DNA of 64,000 nt from an uncultured Rickettsiales bacterium (GTDB lineage: Bacteria; Pseudomonadota; Alphaproteobacteria; Rs-D84). Shown piece by piece: positions 50,218 to 58,139 of this stretch. Under the pieces are notes generated by a model that did not search any database, had not been told where the DNA came from, and was given only the letters and a program-made list of their open reading frames with translations. Position numbers and translations under genes: made by a program. The stretch lies in contig URBZ01000001.1 of the NCBI GenBank assembly GCA_900546225.1, positions 124,001-188,000 on the forward strand, read 5' to 3'. The first letter of the stretch is position 1. Every line of letters starts with the position of its first letter.

Positions 50218-50245
50218 AGTATAATCAACGCAAAAATAATTGCAA
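50218..50245 (-). promoter_or_regulatory. promoter of leader C
   Basis: Reverse strand TTGCAA (50245-50240), 16-base spacer, TATACT (50223-50218). Confidence 0.5.
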
Positions 50246-50251
50246 CAATAA

Positions 50252-50311
50252 AAAATCCCCATTGGGGGCCATTGTTCTCTGTCATAAAAAAACGGGGCAA
50301 TGCCCCGTTTT
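50252..50311. terminator. double terminator after DUF1015 gene
   Basis: First AACGGGGC-AAT-GCCCCGTT with A and T runs (50286-50311), bidirectional; then on the reverse strand CCCCCAATGGGG followed by ATTTTTT (50272-50252). Confidence 0.8.
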
Positions 50312-50313
50312 TT

Positions 50314-51552
50314 TTATGACAACTTGTGGATTACCAAGCCGCTGCGCAACTTTGGTTCAAACCATGTTGTCTTGGGTGGCATAATGTTGCCCGTGTCGGC
50401 AATGTCGATAATCTGGCGCATGGTAACGGGATACAGCGCAAACGCCGCAACCATTTCACCCGAATCAACGCGTTTCTGCAATTCCGACAACCCGCGAATA
50501 CCACCAACAAAATCAATACGCTTGCTGGTACGCAGGTCACCCAGATTCAAGATTTTATCAAACACCAAATTTGACAATACCGTCACGTCCAGAACGCCAA
50601 TCGGGTCGCTGTCATTATACGTGCCCGCTTTCGCCGTCAAACTGTACCAATGGCCATTCAGGTACATGCCAAAGTTATGCAACTTCGTCGGCTTGTAAAT
50701 TTCTGTGCCCATATCGGTAACGTCAAACGATTCGCCCAGACGCGCCAAAAATTCGTCCGGCGTCAATCCATTCAAATCACGCACAACGCGGTTATAGTCA
50801 ATAACGTGCAGTTGTGATTCTGGGAATATCACCGCCAAGAAATAGTTATATTCTTCGTCCCCTGTGTGTTTCGGATTTTGCGCACGCTTTTCCGCGCCAA
50901 CACGTGCCGCCGCCGCCGTACGGTGATGTCCATCGGCAACATACATCGCCGGAATATTTTTGAATATTTCAGTTATGCGCGCATTGACCGCATCATCTGT
51001 AATTGCCCAGAACGTGTGGCCAAAACCATCAGGCGCGACAAAGTCATATTCTGGTGCGTGCGCCGCAACCCAGTCGGCGACAATCTTGTTCATTTCATCA
51101 ACATCAGGATATGCAAAGAACACCGGTTCAATATTCGCATTTTGGATACGAACGTGAATCATACGGTCGTCTTCTTTGTCCTTGCGCGTCAATTCGTGCT
51201 TTTTAATTTTGCCAGACATATAGTCATCAACATTTGCCGCCGCAACCAAACCGTACTGTGTGCGACCGTCCATTGTCTGGGCATAGATGTAATACATTTC
51301 TTTTGGGTCTTGGACCAGCCAACCGCGATTCTGCCACAGTTTGAAATTTTCCACCGCTTTGTCATAGACGGCCTGAGAATGTTCATCGGCAATCGGGTCA
51401 AAATCAATTTCTGGTTTGATAATATGCAACAGTGATTTTTCACCGGCCTCTTGCTTGGCCTCCACAGAATTCAGAACGTCATATGGACGCGACGCGACCT
51501 GCTCTGCTAAATCTTTTGGTGGACGAACACCGGCAAATGGTTTGATTTTCAT
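50314..51552 (-). CDS. DUF1015-family protein, possible serine kinase
   Basis: A 412-residue cytoplasmic protein of the DUF1015 type: it opens MKIKPFAGVRPPKDLAEQVA followed by RPYDVLN, and carries AMYVADGHHRTAAAARV, a ParB/SerK-like motif, in the middle. Family members with this ADGHHR motif have been linked to free-serine kinase or ParB-like nucleotide hydrolysis; here this is inference. The length is normal for the family (about 410). AAGGAGAAA precedes the start. Single gene, mostly known from Firmicutes, Bacteroidetes and Thermotogae, so transfer is possible. Confidence 0.8.
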   Translation of the reverse strand: MKIKPFAGVRPPKDLAEQVASRPYDVLNSVEAKQEAGEKSLLHIIKPEIDFDPIADEHSQAVYDKAVENFKLWQNRGWLVQDPKEMYYIYAQTMDGRTQYGLVAAANVDDYMSGKIKKHELTRKDKEDDRMIHVRIQNANIEPVFFAYPDVDEMNKIVADWVAAHAPEYDFVAPDGFGHTFWAITDDAVNARITEIFKNIPAMYVADGHHRTAAAARVGAEKRAQNPKHTGDEEYNYFLAVIFPESQLHVIDYNRVVRDLNGLTPDEFLARLGESFDVTDMGTEIYKPTKLHNFGMYLNGHWYSLTAKAGTYNDSDPIGVLDVTVLSNLVFDKILNLGDLRTSKRIDFVGGIRGLSELQKRVDSGEMVAAFALYPVTMRQIIDIADTGNIMPPKTTWFEPKLRSGLVIHKLS

Positions 51553-51624
51553 ATCAGATTTCTCCTTGGGTTATACACCCAAGGATTATATCTGGTTTAT
51601 AATTAAATCAAAGACAAATATTTT

Positions 51625-52767
51625 TTATTCCATAAACTCGGTCACAGTCAGGTCTGTTTCAACCATAACCGGCGTCGGGGCATATTCAATTTGCACGGGG
51701 ACAATCGTCGGACTCTTGCTGGCGTCCAGCGGATGCGTCTGGAACGCGACCGCGCCAAAATCAATCGCCGACATATCAATGGATCGCACCGTACGGTCAT
51801 ACATAGTATGATAATAAATTATCATATTTTTCAAATCGGTCGCGATTGTCCACTGGGTGGCAGACGGCATATTGTTCGGCGCACGCCCAAGCGCAAACTG
51901 AACGCCCGTCGGCACGTCAAAATTATTCAGAATATGAAACGCCTGCATCGCGGTATCAAACGCGGTTTTCTGTTTCAGTGAGTATGATTCCAAGAATGCC
52001 GCACGAACGAATCGCGATGGCGGTGTAAAGTCCCCAGGCAATCCGTGAAAACCACTGCCTGAACCAAACGCCGTCAACGTAAGTCCATTCATATCAACTG
52101 GCCCCGCCGTCCCAGGGATTAAATTCACGTAATTGTTCAAATTAGACCTGTGCCACGGGAATGATGGCGCGTTGGTCAAAACGCCCATGGGGTTGTCATA
52201 AAAATTGACCTCGCCATCAACGACCTCTATCACGACCTGACGACCAGACGGGTCGGTTATGCGCCAATGCACGGTATCAGCACGGGAATCAATATTGATG
52301 ATACGAATGTTTTGCATGGCTGCACGCAACTCATCAATGGTGGCAAAATTTGCCAACACCCACGATACGAATTGCAAATCACCAATGGATTGCCCCGCCA
52401 ATGCCGCGTCATACGGTTTGTATTTGCCATATTTTGGAAAATAGAACAACGCCGCAGACAGCCCTGCCTCGTTTGTGCCATCAACGATAAATTCGGCCTG
52501 TTCCATACCCAACCCGACATAGCCGTATTTCGCGGTATATTGCATACCACCCGACGCATTGTTTGGCAAAATCGCCGTCTGGGTATAACCACGCGGAATC
52601 ACAACATATATGTTGTCCATTTCTTCGCGTGACCAGTCAATTGTACGTGCGACAACGACACCGCCGTCGTCGGATTTCAGCGTGATACCCGTACAGGCAT
52701 CTGCACTGTTTGCAGCCACCAATGGCATCGCCACCGCCAGCGCATAAAATAATTTTCTCGTCTCCAT
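51625..52767 (-). CDS. periplasmic choloylglycine hydrolase family protein
   Basis: A 380-residue Ntn-hydrolase of the bile-salt hydrolase / penicillin V acylase family, which cuts amide bonds such as those of conjugated bile acids or N-acyl signals. A signal peptide (residues 1-24, ending SADA) is followed at once by the catalytic Cys25 in CTGITLKSDDGG, so cleavage would expose the N-terminal nucleophile. VVARTIDW supplies the Arg/Asp pair, LTNAPSFPWH the Asn, and PPSRFVRAAF the second Arg. All expected active-site residues are seen. Substrate not decidable here. Single gene. Confidence 0.88.
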   Translation of the reverse strand: METRKLFYALAVAMPLVAANSADACTGITLKSDDGGVVVARTIDWSREEMDNIYVVIPRGYTQTAILPNNASGGMQYTAKYGYVGLGMEQAEFIVDGTNEAGLSAALFYFPKYGKYKPYDAALAGQSIGDLQFVSWVLANFATIDELRAAMQNIRIINIDSRADTVHWRITDPSGRQVVIEVVDGEVNFYDNPMGVLTNAPSFPWHRSNLNNYVNLIPGTAGPVDMNGLTLTAFGSGSGFHGLPGDFTPPSRFVRAAFLESYSLKQKTAFDTAMQAFHILNNFDVPTGVQFALGRAPNNMPSATQWTIATDLKNMIIYYHTMYDRTVRSIDMSAIDFGAVAFQTHPLDASKSPTIVPVQIEYAPTPVMVETDLTVTEFME

Positions 52768-52813
52768 ACCCGCATTATGCGGCGTACATGTTTATAAATC
52801 TATGGGTTTGATT

Positions 52814-53347
52814 TCACAGTTCCAATGCCGGCGTCCAAATCGCGCGCACAGCATCATTGTCCACGCGCCGCGCCAATTCGGCAATCAGTTCCAAAATAAA
52901 TTCGCGCTGTGCATCCGACCACGACAACCGCGACATCACACGGTCATAGAACGCCCGCACCGATTCGTATTCGGTCTGGTTCAGTATCACGGCCTGTTCA
53001 AAATTCGCACTGTGCCAATCGCATACCATTTCGGTCAAAATACTTTTCGGAATCTGGCACACATCGTCCCACGCGCCCACATGATGCGGCTGCATATGAT
53101 GATGTTCGTCATGAACGCGTTTGTACAGTTCCTCTTGCTGGGGCAACATCTGCATATCTTGGTGATAGCCCACGTAATTCCGATATGCATAGCCCGTTTG
53201 ATATGGCTCTGTGAATTTATCGCTGTCGTGCATGGGGAACGCCGCGCCCAGCAATCCCGCGAAATAATTCAGGCAATCAATATGACAGTGCGTACGCACC
53301 AAATGAAATTTAATAATATCAGATACTGGAATGTTCATAGGGGGCAT
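52814..53347 (-). CDS. DUF5662-like protein
   Basis: A 177-residue cytoplasmic protein (174 if started at the ATG at 53338; neither has a clear ribosome site). It is rich in His: FHLVRTHCHIDCLNYFAGLL, MHDSDKF and HDEHHHMQPHHVGAWDD. The pattern matches, from memory, DUF5662 (an HD-like helical fold with paired His and Asp that may bind metal). A GTGATATT -10-like box close to 53347 suggests a short or absent leader. Divergent from tRNA-Gln. Function unknown; possibly a metal-dependent phosphohydrolase. Confidence 0.65.
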   Translation of the reverse strand: MPPMNIPVSDIIKFHLVRTHCHIDCLNYFAGLLGAAFPMHDSDKFTEPYQTGYAYRNYVGYHQDMQMLPQQEELYKRVHDEHHHMQPHHVGAWDDVCQIPKSILTEMVCDWHSANFEQAVILNQTEYESVRAFYDRVMSRLSWSDAQREFILELIAELARRVDNDAVRAIWTPALEL

Positions 53348-53394
53348 AATATCACAAAAACGACCGCCCCGCGACCAAAAGGCATAAATTTTCA

Positions 53395-53423
53395 TTGCAA
53401 AACGAAAAAAGACATTATATAAT
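53395..53423 (+). promoter_or_regulatory. promoter of tRNA-Gln
   Basis: TTGCAA (53395-53400), 17-base spacer, perfect TATAAT (53418-53423), 11 bases before the tRNA. Confidence 0.7.
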
Positions 53424-53434
53424 GCGCACCGCAT

Positions 53435-53508
53435 TGGGGCATAGTTTAACGGTAGAACTCCGGACTCTGACTCCGTCAGTGTTGGTTCGAATCCAGCTGC
53501 CCCAACCA
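53435..53508 (+). tRNA. tRNA-Gln (CUG anticodon)
   Basis: A 74-base tRNA with acceptor TGGGGCA/TGCCCCA, anticodon loop CTCTGAC (anticodon CTG), T stem GTTGG/CCAGC with TTCGAAT loop and encoded CCA. Pair 27-43 is a C-U mismatch where E. coli has C-G. It decodes CAG. Followed by an array of derived units. Confidence 0.92.
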
Positions 53509-54038
53509 AAAATTTAACCGGCCTTGCGCCGGTTTAATTTTTGGTTTTGGGGTAATGAGATGAGAACCAACGGTTCGACATGAAGCAGACGAGAACGAGT
53601 GTCAACGAAGTTCGAGTCGTTGCGAATGCCCCGCAGTCAATGCCGTCCGGCATTGGCGAGGGTATCAGCTGCCTACCGATAAAAATTATAAATTTAACCG
53701 GCCTTGCGCCGGTTTAATTTTTGGCTGGGTTTTCTGGAGGCAGAACCAGTTGGTTCGACTATGAGTTGACGTTCACAAACGTAGTGCCGTGAACGTCATA
53801 CGAATGCCCCGCAGGCACAACTGTGCCGAGGGAATCAGCTGCCTACCGATAAAAATTATAAATTTAACCGGCCTTGCGCCGGTTTAATTTTTGGTTGTGG
53901 TCGACGCAGTTCGACCACATGACGCCAGTCATTTGGTTCGACATGAAGCAGACGAGAACGAGTGTCAACGAAGTTCGAGTCGTTGCGAATGCCCCGCAGG
54001 CACAACTGTGCCGAGGGAATCAGCTGCCCCAACCAAAA
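53509..54038 (+). repeat. tandem array of tRNA-Gln-derived units
   Basis: Three units of about 180, 170 and 170 bases, each opening with the hairpin AACCGGC-CTT-GCGCCGGTT and a T-rich tail (starting 53511, 53691 and 53861). Each then has GGTTCGAC (tRNA T-arm), a variable foldback, GCGAATGCCCCGCAG or close to it, and GGAATCAGCTGCC or GTATCAGCTGCC. The third unit ends CAGCTGCCCCAACCAAAA (54021-54038), an exact copy of the tRNA 3' end and flank. Units 1 and 3 share 65 identical bases (53572-53636 and 53935-53999). Unit 2 has a different foldback, TGACGTTCAC with GTGAACGTCA. Confidence 0.75.
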
Positions 54039-54041
54039 TTC

Positions 54042-54060
54042 AAACGCCCCATTGGGGGCG
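54042..54060. terminator. hairpin at end of tag
   Basis: ACGCCCC-ATT-GGGGGCG between the tRNA-derived array and the convergent tag gene. The T tail is weak. Confidence 0.4.
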
Positions 54061-54063
54061 GGG

Positions 54064-54621
54064 TTATTTTACGCACCAGCAATCTGCGCTGTGGCCGTTG
54101 ATAACGCCGATGGCCTGCAAATATGCATAGATGATTGTTGTGCCGACAAATCGCATACCGCGCCGGCGCAGGTCGCGGGAAATTGCGTCCGAAATTTCTG
54201 AATGTGTGCGGCCCACCTCTCGGATTACCGCCCCGCCCGTCGCGCGCCAAATGTACGCGTCAAACGAACCAAATTCGCGCTGGATTTCCAAAAATACGCG
54301 CGCGTTTTTTATTGTCGCACAAATCTTTAATCGATTGCGAACAATCCCCGCGTCCGCCATCAATCGGCTGACATCGGCGTCTGTATATTCGGCAATGCGG
54401 CGCGCATCAAACCCATCAAACGCGCGGCGAAAATTTTCACGCTTTGCCAAAATGCATTCCCACGACAACCCCGCCTGAAACGATTCCAGCACCAGCATTT
54501 CAAACAGCCGCGCATCATCATGCACGGCGCGCCCCCATTCGGCATCGTGATATTTTATATATTCTGGATTATTCGGATTTGCCCACGCGCACCGATTTTT
54601 GCCGTCCGCCCACGTTGCCAT
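54064..54621 (-). CDS. tag: DNA-3-methyladenine glycosylase I
   Basis: A 185-residue repair enzyme removing 3-methyladenine from alkylated DNA. It has RCAWANP and the zinc ligand Cys near the start, YIKYHDAEWGRAVHDD, FEMLVLESFQAGLSWECIL with the base-pocket Trp and Glu, IVRNRLKI and, near the end, the other zinc ligands (HSADCWC). Full family length. It starts 15 bases after the SDR gene on the same strand and may be the last gene of the LicD operon 2 transcript. Confidence 0.94.
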   Translation of the reverse strand: MATWADGKNRCAWANPNNPEYIKYHDAEWGRAVHDDARLFEMLVLESFQAGLSWECILAKRENFRRAFDGFDARRIAEYTDADVSRLMADAGIVRNRLKICATIKNARVFLEIQREFGSFDAYIWRATGGAVIREVGRTHSEISDAISRDLRRRGMRFVGTTIIYAYLQAIGVINGHSADCWCVK

Positions 54622-54636
54622 AATGCCCCCAACAAA

Positions 54637-55659
54637 TTATTTTTCTGTGGCGATGGCAACCGTCCGCGCAACCCCAGATTGCAAATCATAGACGGGCGTC
54701 CAACCCACCTGAATCAATTGGTCGGCACTCAACACAGAATCCGCGCCCACCACCGCGGTCGCATTTGGCGCAATTTGCACCGCGACGCCACCGCACTGCG
54801 CCATGCATTCGGCAAATTCCCGCACAGACGCCGCCGCATTTGGATTCGCAATGTTATAAATCGCGCCACGCGCCCCACACAGCACCGTCCGCAAAATCGC
54901 CACACCCGCATCTGCGACATAGCACCACGTGCGTCGCTGTGCGCCATCACTGTTTAGTATAATATCATGTCCGGACATTACCGCACGCAAAAATTGTGCA
55001 TCGGCGCGATTATTTTCAGGCGCAATCCGTGGCCCATAAACATAGTTCGGTCGCACGATGCAAACATGCCGCCCATACTGCGCCGCGTATGCCATGCACA
55101 AACTTTCCGCCGTGCGTTTTGATTCGGAATAGCATGCGCGCACGGCTGCGAACTGAATTTCGCCGGCGTCTGTTTCAACAAACGGCGCGTCAGATTTGTT
55201 GTGACCATAAACCTCGCCACTGGAAACGAACAAGAATCGCGTATCATTTGTACATGCCGCGGTCAGCAACGCCATTGTACCCAATATATTTGCGCGAATT
55301 ACGTCCACCGGTTGCGCGGTGTACGCCGCGGGACACGCCGGACTGGCCGCGTGCACGACAAAATCAAACGTGCCGTCCGGCATATTTCCGCCCGACAAAT
55401 CACATTCAATAAAATGCAGGTTTTGCGTCGCATCACCGAATCGATGCGCCAATTTTTCCGCACTGCGCGACACGGCAAAAACATCAACCCCCAACCCGTG
55501 CGCCACATTCATATAGTTCAAAAAATCAACCAACCAACCACCAATCAGTCCTGTCGCGCCTGTAATCAAAATCCGCCGCCCGCGCAACGCGCCCAATGCA
55601 TCGCCCACGCCCGCGCGCGCACATTCGTATTCATCACGCAACAAATCAGAAATCGTCAT
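54637..55659 (-). CDS. NAD-dependent epimerase/dehydratase-type SDR
   Basis: A 340-residue extended short-chain dehydrogenase acting on nucleotide sugars or alcohols. It has the Rossmann motif ILITGATGLIGGWLVDFL near residue 30, an acidic residue at the end of the second strand, FVSSGEVYG, the catalytic YSESK with Tyr and Lys, and VRPNYVYGPR. The ATG overlaps the stop of the IspD-like gene by four bases. It is likely to provide or modify the polyol or sugar activated by that enzyme for LicD; the exact substrate is unknown. Confidence 0.85.
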   Translation of the reverse strand: MTISDLLRDEYECARAGVGDALGALRGRRILITGATGLIGGWLVDFLNYMNVAHGLGVDVFAVSRSAEKLAHRFGDATQNLHFIECDLSGGNMPDGTFDFVVHAASPACPAAYTAQPVDVIRANILGTMALLTAACTNDTRFLFVSSGEVYGHNKSDAPFVETDAGEIQFAAVRACYSESKRTAESLCMAYAAQYGRHVCIVRPNYVYGPRIAPENNRADAQFLRAVMSGHDIILNSDGAQRRTWCYVADAGVAILRTVLCGARGAIYNIANPNAAASVREFAECMAQCGGVAVQIAPNATAVVGADSVLSADQLIQVGWTPVYDLQSGVARTVAIATEK

Positions 55660-56354
55660 TTTGCCACCTGTAATAAAGCACGAAAGATTTCAAAGTCCGC
55701 CGCCGTGGTCAGTTTCAGATTCTGTTCCGCGCCCTGCGAAAAGAACACACGCCGCCCCAGCGCAACCATCAATGTACAACACGCAACCGTGTTCGTAATC
55801 CCGCGTGCCAGCGCATCATTTTGCGCCGTCCAAATATCGCCCAGATAAAATCCATGTGGTGTTTGCGTCCGACGCAACGCATCACGCGGGATTGATGTCA
55901 TCGCCGACACGCCACCATCGGTGGTCTGTAAAATCGCCTCTGTACACGGGATTGCGGCAATCGCATTGCCATTTGCGCGCACGCACCGAATACAATCAGT
56001 AATAATTTCCGCCGACACCATCGGTCGCACACCATCATGCACCAGAACAATATCATCATCGGCATATACGCCATGTAATTCGTCCAAGCCACGCTTTATC
56101 GATTCCTGACCCGACGCACCACCAACAACAATATGACGCAGTTTCGTAATACCATATTGCCGACCATATTCGGCAACCACGTCCACCCATTCGGGCAGCG
56201 TCACAACACAAATCACATCAATTTCTGGGTGATGCTGAAACGCGCGCATTGTGTGCACAATCACGGGCACGCCGTCCACGGGGACAAACTGTTTCGGCAT
56301 CGCGCCACCGACGCGACTGCCACAACCCGCCGCCGTCAGTACAACCAAGTTCAT
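55656..56354 (-). CDS. IspD/TarI-like cytidylyltransferase
   Basis: A 232-residue enzyme with the IspD/TarI core: LTAAGCGSRVGGAMPKQFVP (CTP loop), PVIVHTMRAFQHHP, VLVHDGVRPMVSAEII and AEQNLKLTTAADFEI. It could be the MEP-pathway IspD or a CDP-ribitol-type cytidylyltransferase (TarI/ISPD). Four-base overlaps with licD and with the SDR gene favour the second: CDP-activation of a polyol phosphate for transfer. In animals, ISPD and fukutin, relatives of this pair, do exactly that to dystroglycan. Confidence 0.82.
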   Translation of the reverse strand: MNLVVLTAAGCGSRVGGAMPKQFVPVDGVPVIVHTMRAFQHHPEIDVICVVTLPEWVDVVAEYGRQYGITKLRHIVVGGASGQESIKRGLDELHGVYADDDIVLVHDGVRPMVSAEIITDCIRCVRANGNAIAAIPCTEAILQTTDGGVSAMTSIPRDALRRTQTPHGFYLGDIWTAQNDALARGITNTVACCTLMVALGRRVFFSQGAEQNLKLTTAADFEIFRALLQVAK

Positions 56355-57274
56355 TTTATTTGCCCATCAATAAATGCGCGAACAATACCCAGTTCGGCAT
56401 AGGTAAAACTGCCCGAAACATGCTTGGAAAATTCAGGCGACAAAACACTCCAATCGCCATATCGTGTGGTCAACCATGCATCAGGATTATTTGGCGCAGA
56501 AAACTTTTTCCCACAAAATTCAATTTCGCCATACGGCAATATATATTCATGATTCCACACGCCATCGTGGAATTGCCCCATAATACGTTCATTCAGTAAT
56601 TGCCAGTCAATCGCTTCGAACAAATCGCCATGTGACCAGTCGGGCTGCCGACCATGCAAAATCAAATCAGACACAATGTCATAGTACGTTGCGTATGTGC
56701 CCACACCCTGTTCCAAATCACGTGCGGCATTCATTGCGGCACGATAATCCATTTTGAACCGTTCCAGTTCCTTGGGCGTGCAAATATGCTTGTAATAACA
56801 ATCCCACGGGAATAAATCCAAACAGATTTTTCCCATAAATAAAACCTTGAAAATACCACCAGCATGCGCCCACACGGTCTGAAAGTGTCCGTGATTGTAC
56901 CGCGCACTCAGCAATTCAACCGCACGATTAAAATCTGGCCGCATCAGGCCGAAATCAATATCATCATCCCATGGCACAAATTTGCCATTGCGCGCCGCGC
57001 CCAACAAATTACCTGCGGACAAGAAGTACCCAATGCCATTTGCACGCAAATCCGCGGCAACCATTTCCGCCAAACGCAACGCCGCGCGCTGTTGCAACGC
57101 CAGATGCCCCGTGGCATCGGGCAAATCATCGGCAACGCGCCCCATACCATACAGGCGCGACACATGATTATGTAATTCGCCCAGTTTTTGAATCAACCAG
57201 TTTTGTCTGGCCTCTATATCAGCCAAGCGTCGTTGAACAACGTCAAAAATATCGTTCTTGTCATCTGGTTGCAT
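56351..57274 (-). CDS. licD: LicD-family phosphotransferase, copy 2
   Basis: A 307-residue paralogue of the gene at 27616. It has a helical N-terminal extension ending NHVSRLYGMG, the core LSAGNLLGAARNGKFVPWDD with the DID metal site, ICLDLFPWDCYYK and GEIEFCGKKFSAPNNPDAWL, and an identical domain order to copy 1. It starts 6 bases after the stop of the secreted Cys-rich gene and overlaps the IspD-like gene. It probably transfers a phospho-alcohol to an envelope acceptor. Confidence 0.88.
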   Translation of the reverse strand: MQPDDKNDIFDVVQRRLADIEARQNWLIQKLGELHNHVSRLYGMGRVADDLPDATGHLALQQRAALRLAEMVAADLRANGIGYFLSAGNLLGAARNGKFVPWDDDIDFGLMRPDFNRAVELLSARYNHGHFQTVWAHAGGIFKVLFMGKICLDLFPWDCYYKHICTPKELERFKMDYRAAMNAARDLEQGVGTYATYYDIVSDLILHGRQPDWSHGDLFEAIDWQLLNERIMGQFHDGVWNHEYILPYGEIEFCGKKFSAPNNPDAWLTTRYGDWSVLSPEFSKHVSGSFTYAELGIVRAFIDGQIK

Positions 57275-57280
57275 TATCGC

Positions 57281-58024
57281 CTATGACCCGTGATAACAAT
57301 TAGTGGAAAATTCATATGTGCCCGTTGGGTCAGAAAACGCGGTGGACGTCGGAACATAGCATGTGGCCAAACCCCATGTCGTACCGGCCTGTGCACCGGC
57401 GGTGGTGTCACCACCCTTGATATCGGTAAAGTCCGACCATGTTTTACCATTCCAACGCGCATTGTCAAACGATGGGCATTGCGCACAATAATCCGTCCCA
57501 GCGGTTGGGTGATACCAACCAACATCACACGCCTCGGTCGCGCGACATCCGCCATTCTGTGCAACCTCGCCATCGCCACAAACAGTACCGGTGCCACCAC
57601 CGCCTGTACCGCCACCACCGCCTGTACCGCCACCAGCACTACAATACGTATCCCATTTGTCATAATAGTAAATGGCCATACATATTTGCAACGTCATACC
57701 CGACGGCAACGACGACTGGTCACACCCATTGTTTTTAACCTTTGTACACTCGCTCTCTGAAAATTTATATGATTCGCAAGAATCGCTGTCCGGCCCCGCC
57801 ATACCGGCACTATGACAAGCATAAAAGTTTGTCGTACCAGACTCATACCCCCACAAATCGGTACAACACGCCGCATCTGCTGCGTCATTGTCATCTTCGG
57901 TATATTGATTAAAACAATCAACTATATTGGCGCATTGACTGGATGGAAACACCGCCTCTGCCGTGCCGGTTTTTGCCGCCAATAATGCTGCCAGTAACAG
58001 ATATGATTTATTTATATTTGCCAT
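57281..58024 (-). CDS. secreted cysteine-rich protein heading LicD operon 2
   Basis: A 247-residue exported protein with a signal peptide (about 24 residues, ending GTAEA), a Cys-rich N-terminal half (DAACCTDLWG, CESYKFSESEC), a Gly/Thr linker (GGGTGGGGGTGGGGTG) and a C-terminal module CDVGWYHP, CAQCPSF, then AGTTWGLATCYVP and FSDPTGTYEFSTNC. This module is shared with the proteins at 10623 and 19351. First gene of a tightly coupled four-gene operon; a possible acceptor of the LicD modification. Confidence 0.75.
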   Translation of the reverse strand: MANINKSYLLLAALLAAKTGTAEAVFPSSQCANIVDCFNQYTEDDNDAADAACCTDLWGYESGTTNFYACHSAGMAGPDSDSCESYKFSESECTKVKNNGCDQSSLPSGMTLQICMAIYYYDKWDTYCSAGGGTGGGGGTGGGGTGTVCGDGEVAQNGGCRATEACDVGWYHPTAGTDYCAQCPSFDNARWNGKTWSDFTDIKGGDTTAGAQAGTTWGLATCYVPTSTAFSDPTGTYEFSTNCYHGS

Positions 58025-58055
58025 GGGTATGCCCCCTCCACCTAAAAAACACGTT

Positions 58056-58080
58056 GTCCAAATCTAGCCATGGCTAAATT
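58056..58080. promoter_or_regulatory. operator-like palindrome, downstream copy
   Basis: GTCCAAATCTAGCCATGGCT followed by AAATT, with a near-perfect palindromic core (TAGCCATGGCTA). It lies about 14-38 bases after the predicted transcription start and shares sequence with the palindrome at 58140-58169, about 86 bases away centre to centre. Confidence 0.5.
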
Positions 58081-58100
58081 CAAGCATTTTCATGCGTGTA

Positions 58101-58129
58101 ATAGTACACGTTTCCCGTGGTTTGGTCAA
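58101..58129 (-). promoter_or_regulatory. promoter of LicD operon 2
   Basis: Reverse strand TTGACC (58129-58124), 17-base spacer, TACTAT (58106-58101). It lies between the two operator-like palindromes. Confidence 0.55.
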
Positions 58130-58139
58130 GGGGTTTTGT

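Noticed and set aside
49851..50384. 177-codon open frame upstream of the autotransporter gene
   Set aside because: It runs antisense through leader C and its terminators, with no ribosome site or recognisable domain.
53509..54038. CRISPR array
   Set aside because: Units are about 175 bases long, only three, related to the tRNA 3' end, and no cas genes are present.
53509..54038. Integrated genetic element between tRNA-Gln and its duplicated 3' end
   Set aside because: There are no genes in the 526 bases and no integrase in the window; kept only as a possible relic.
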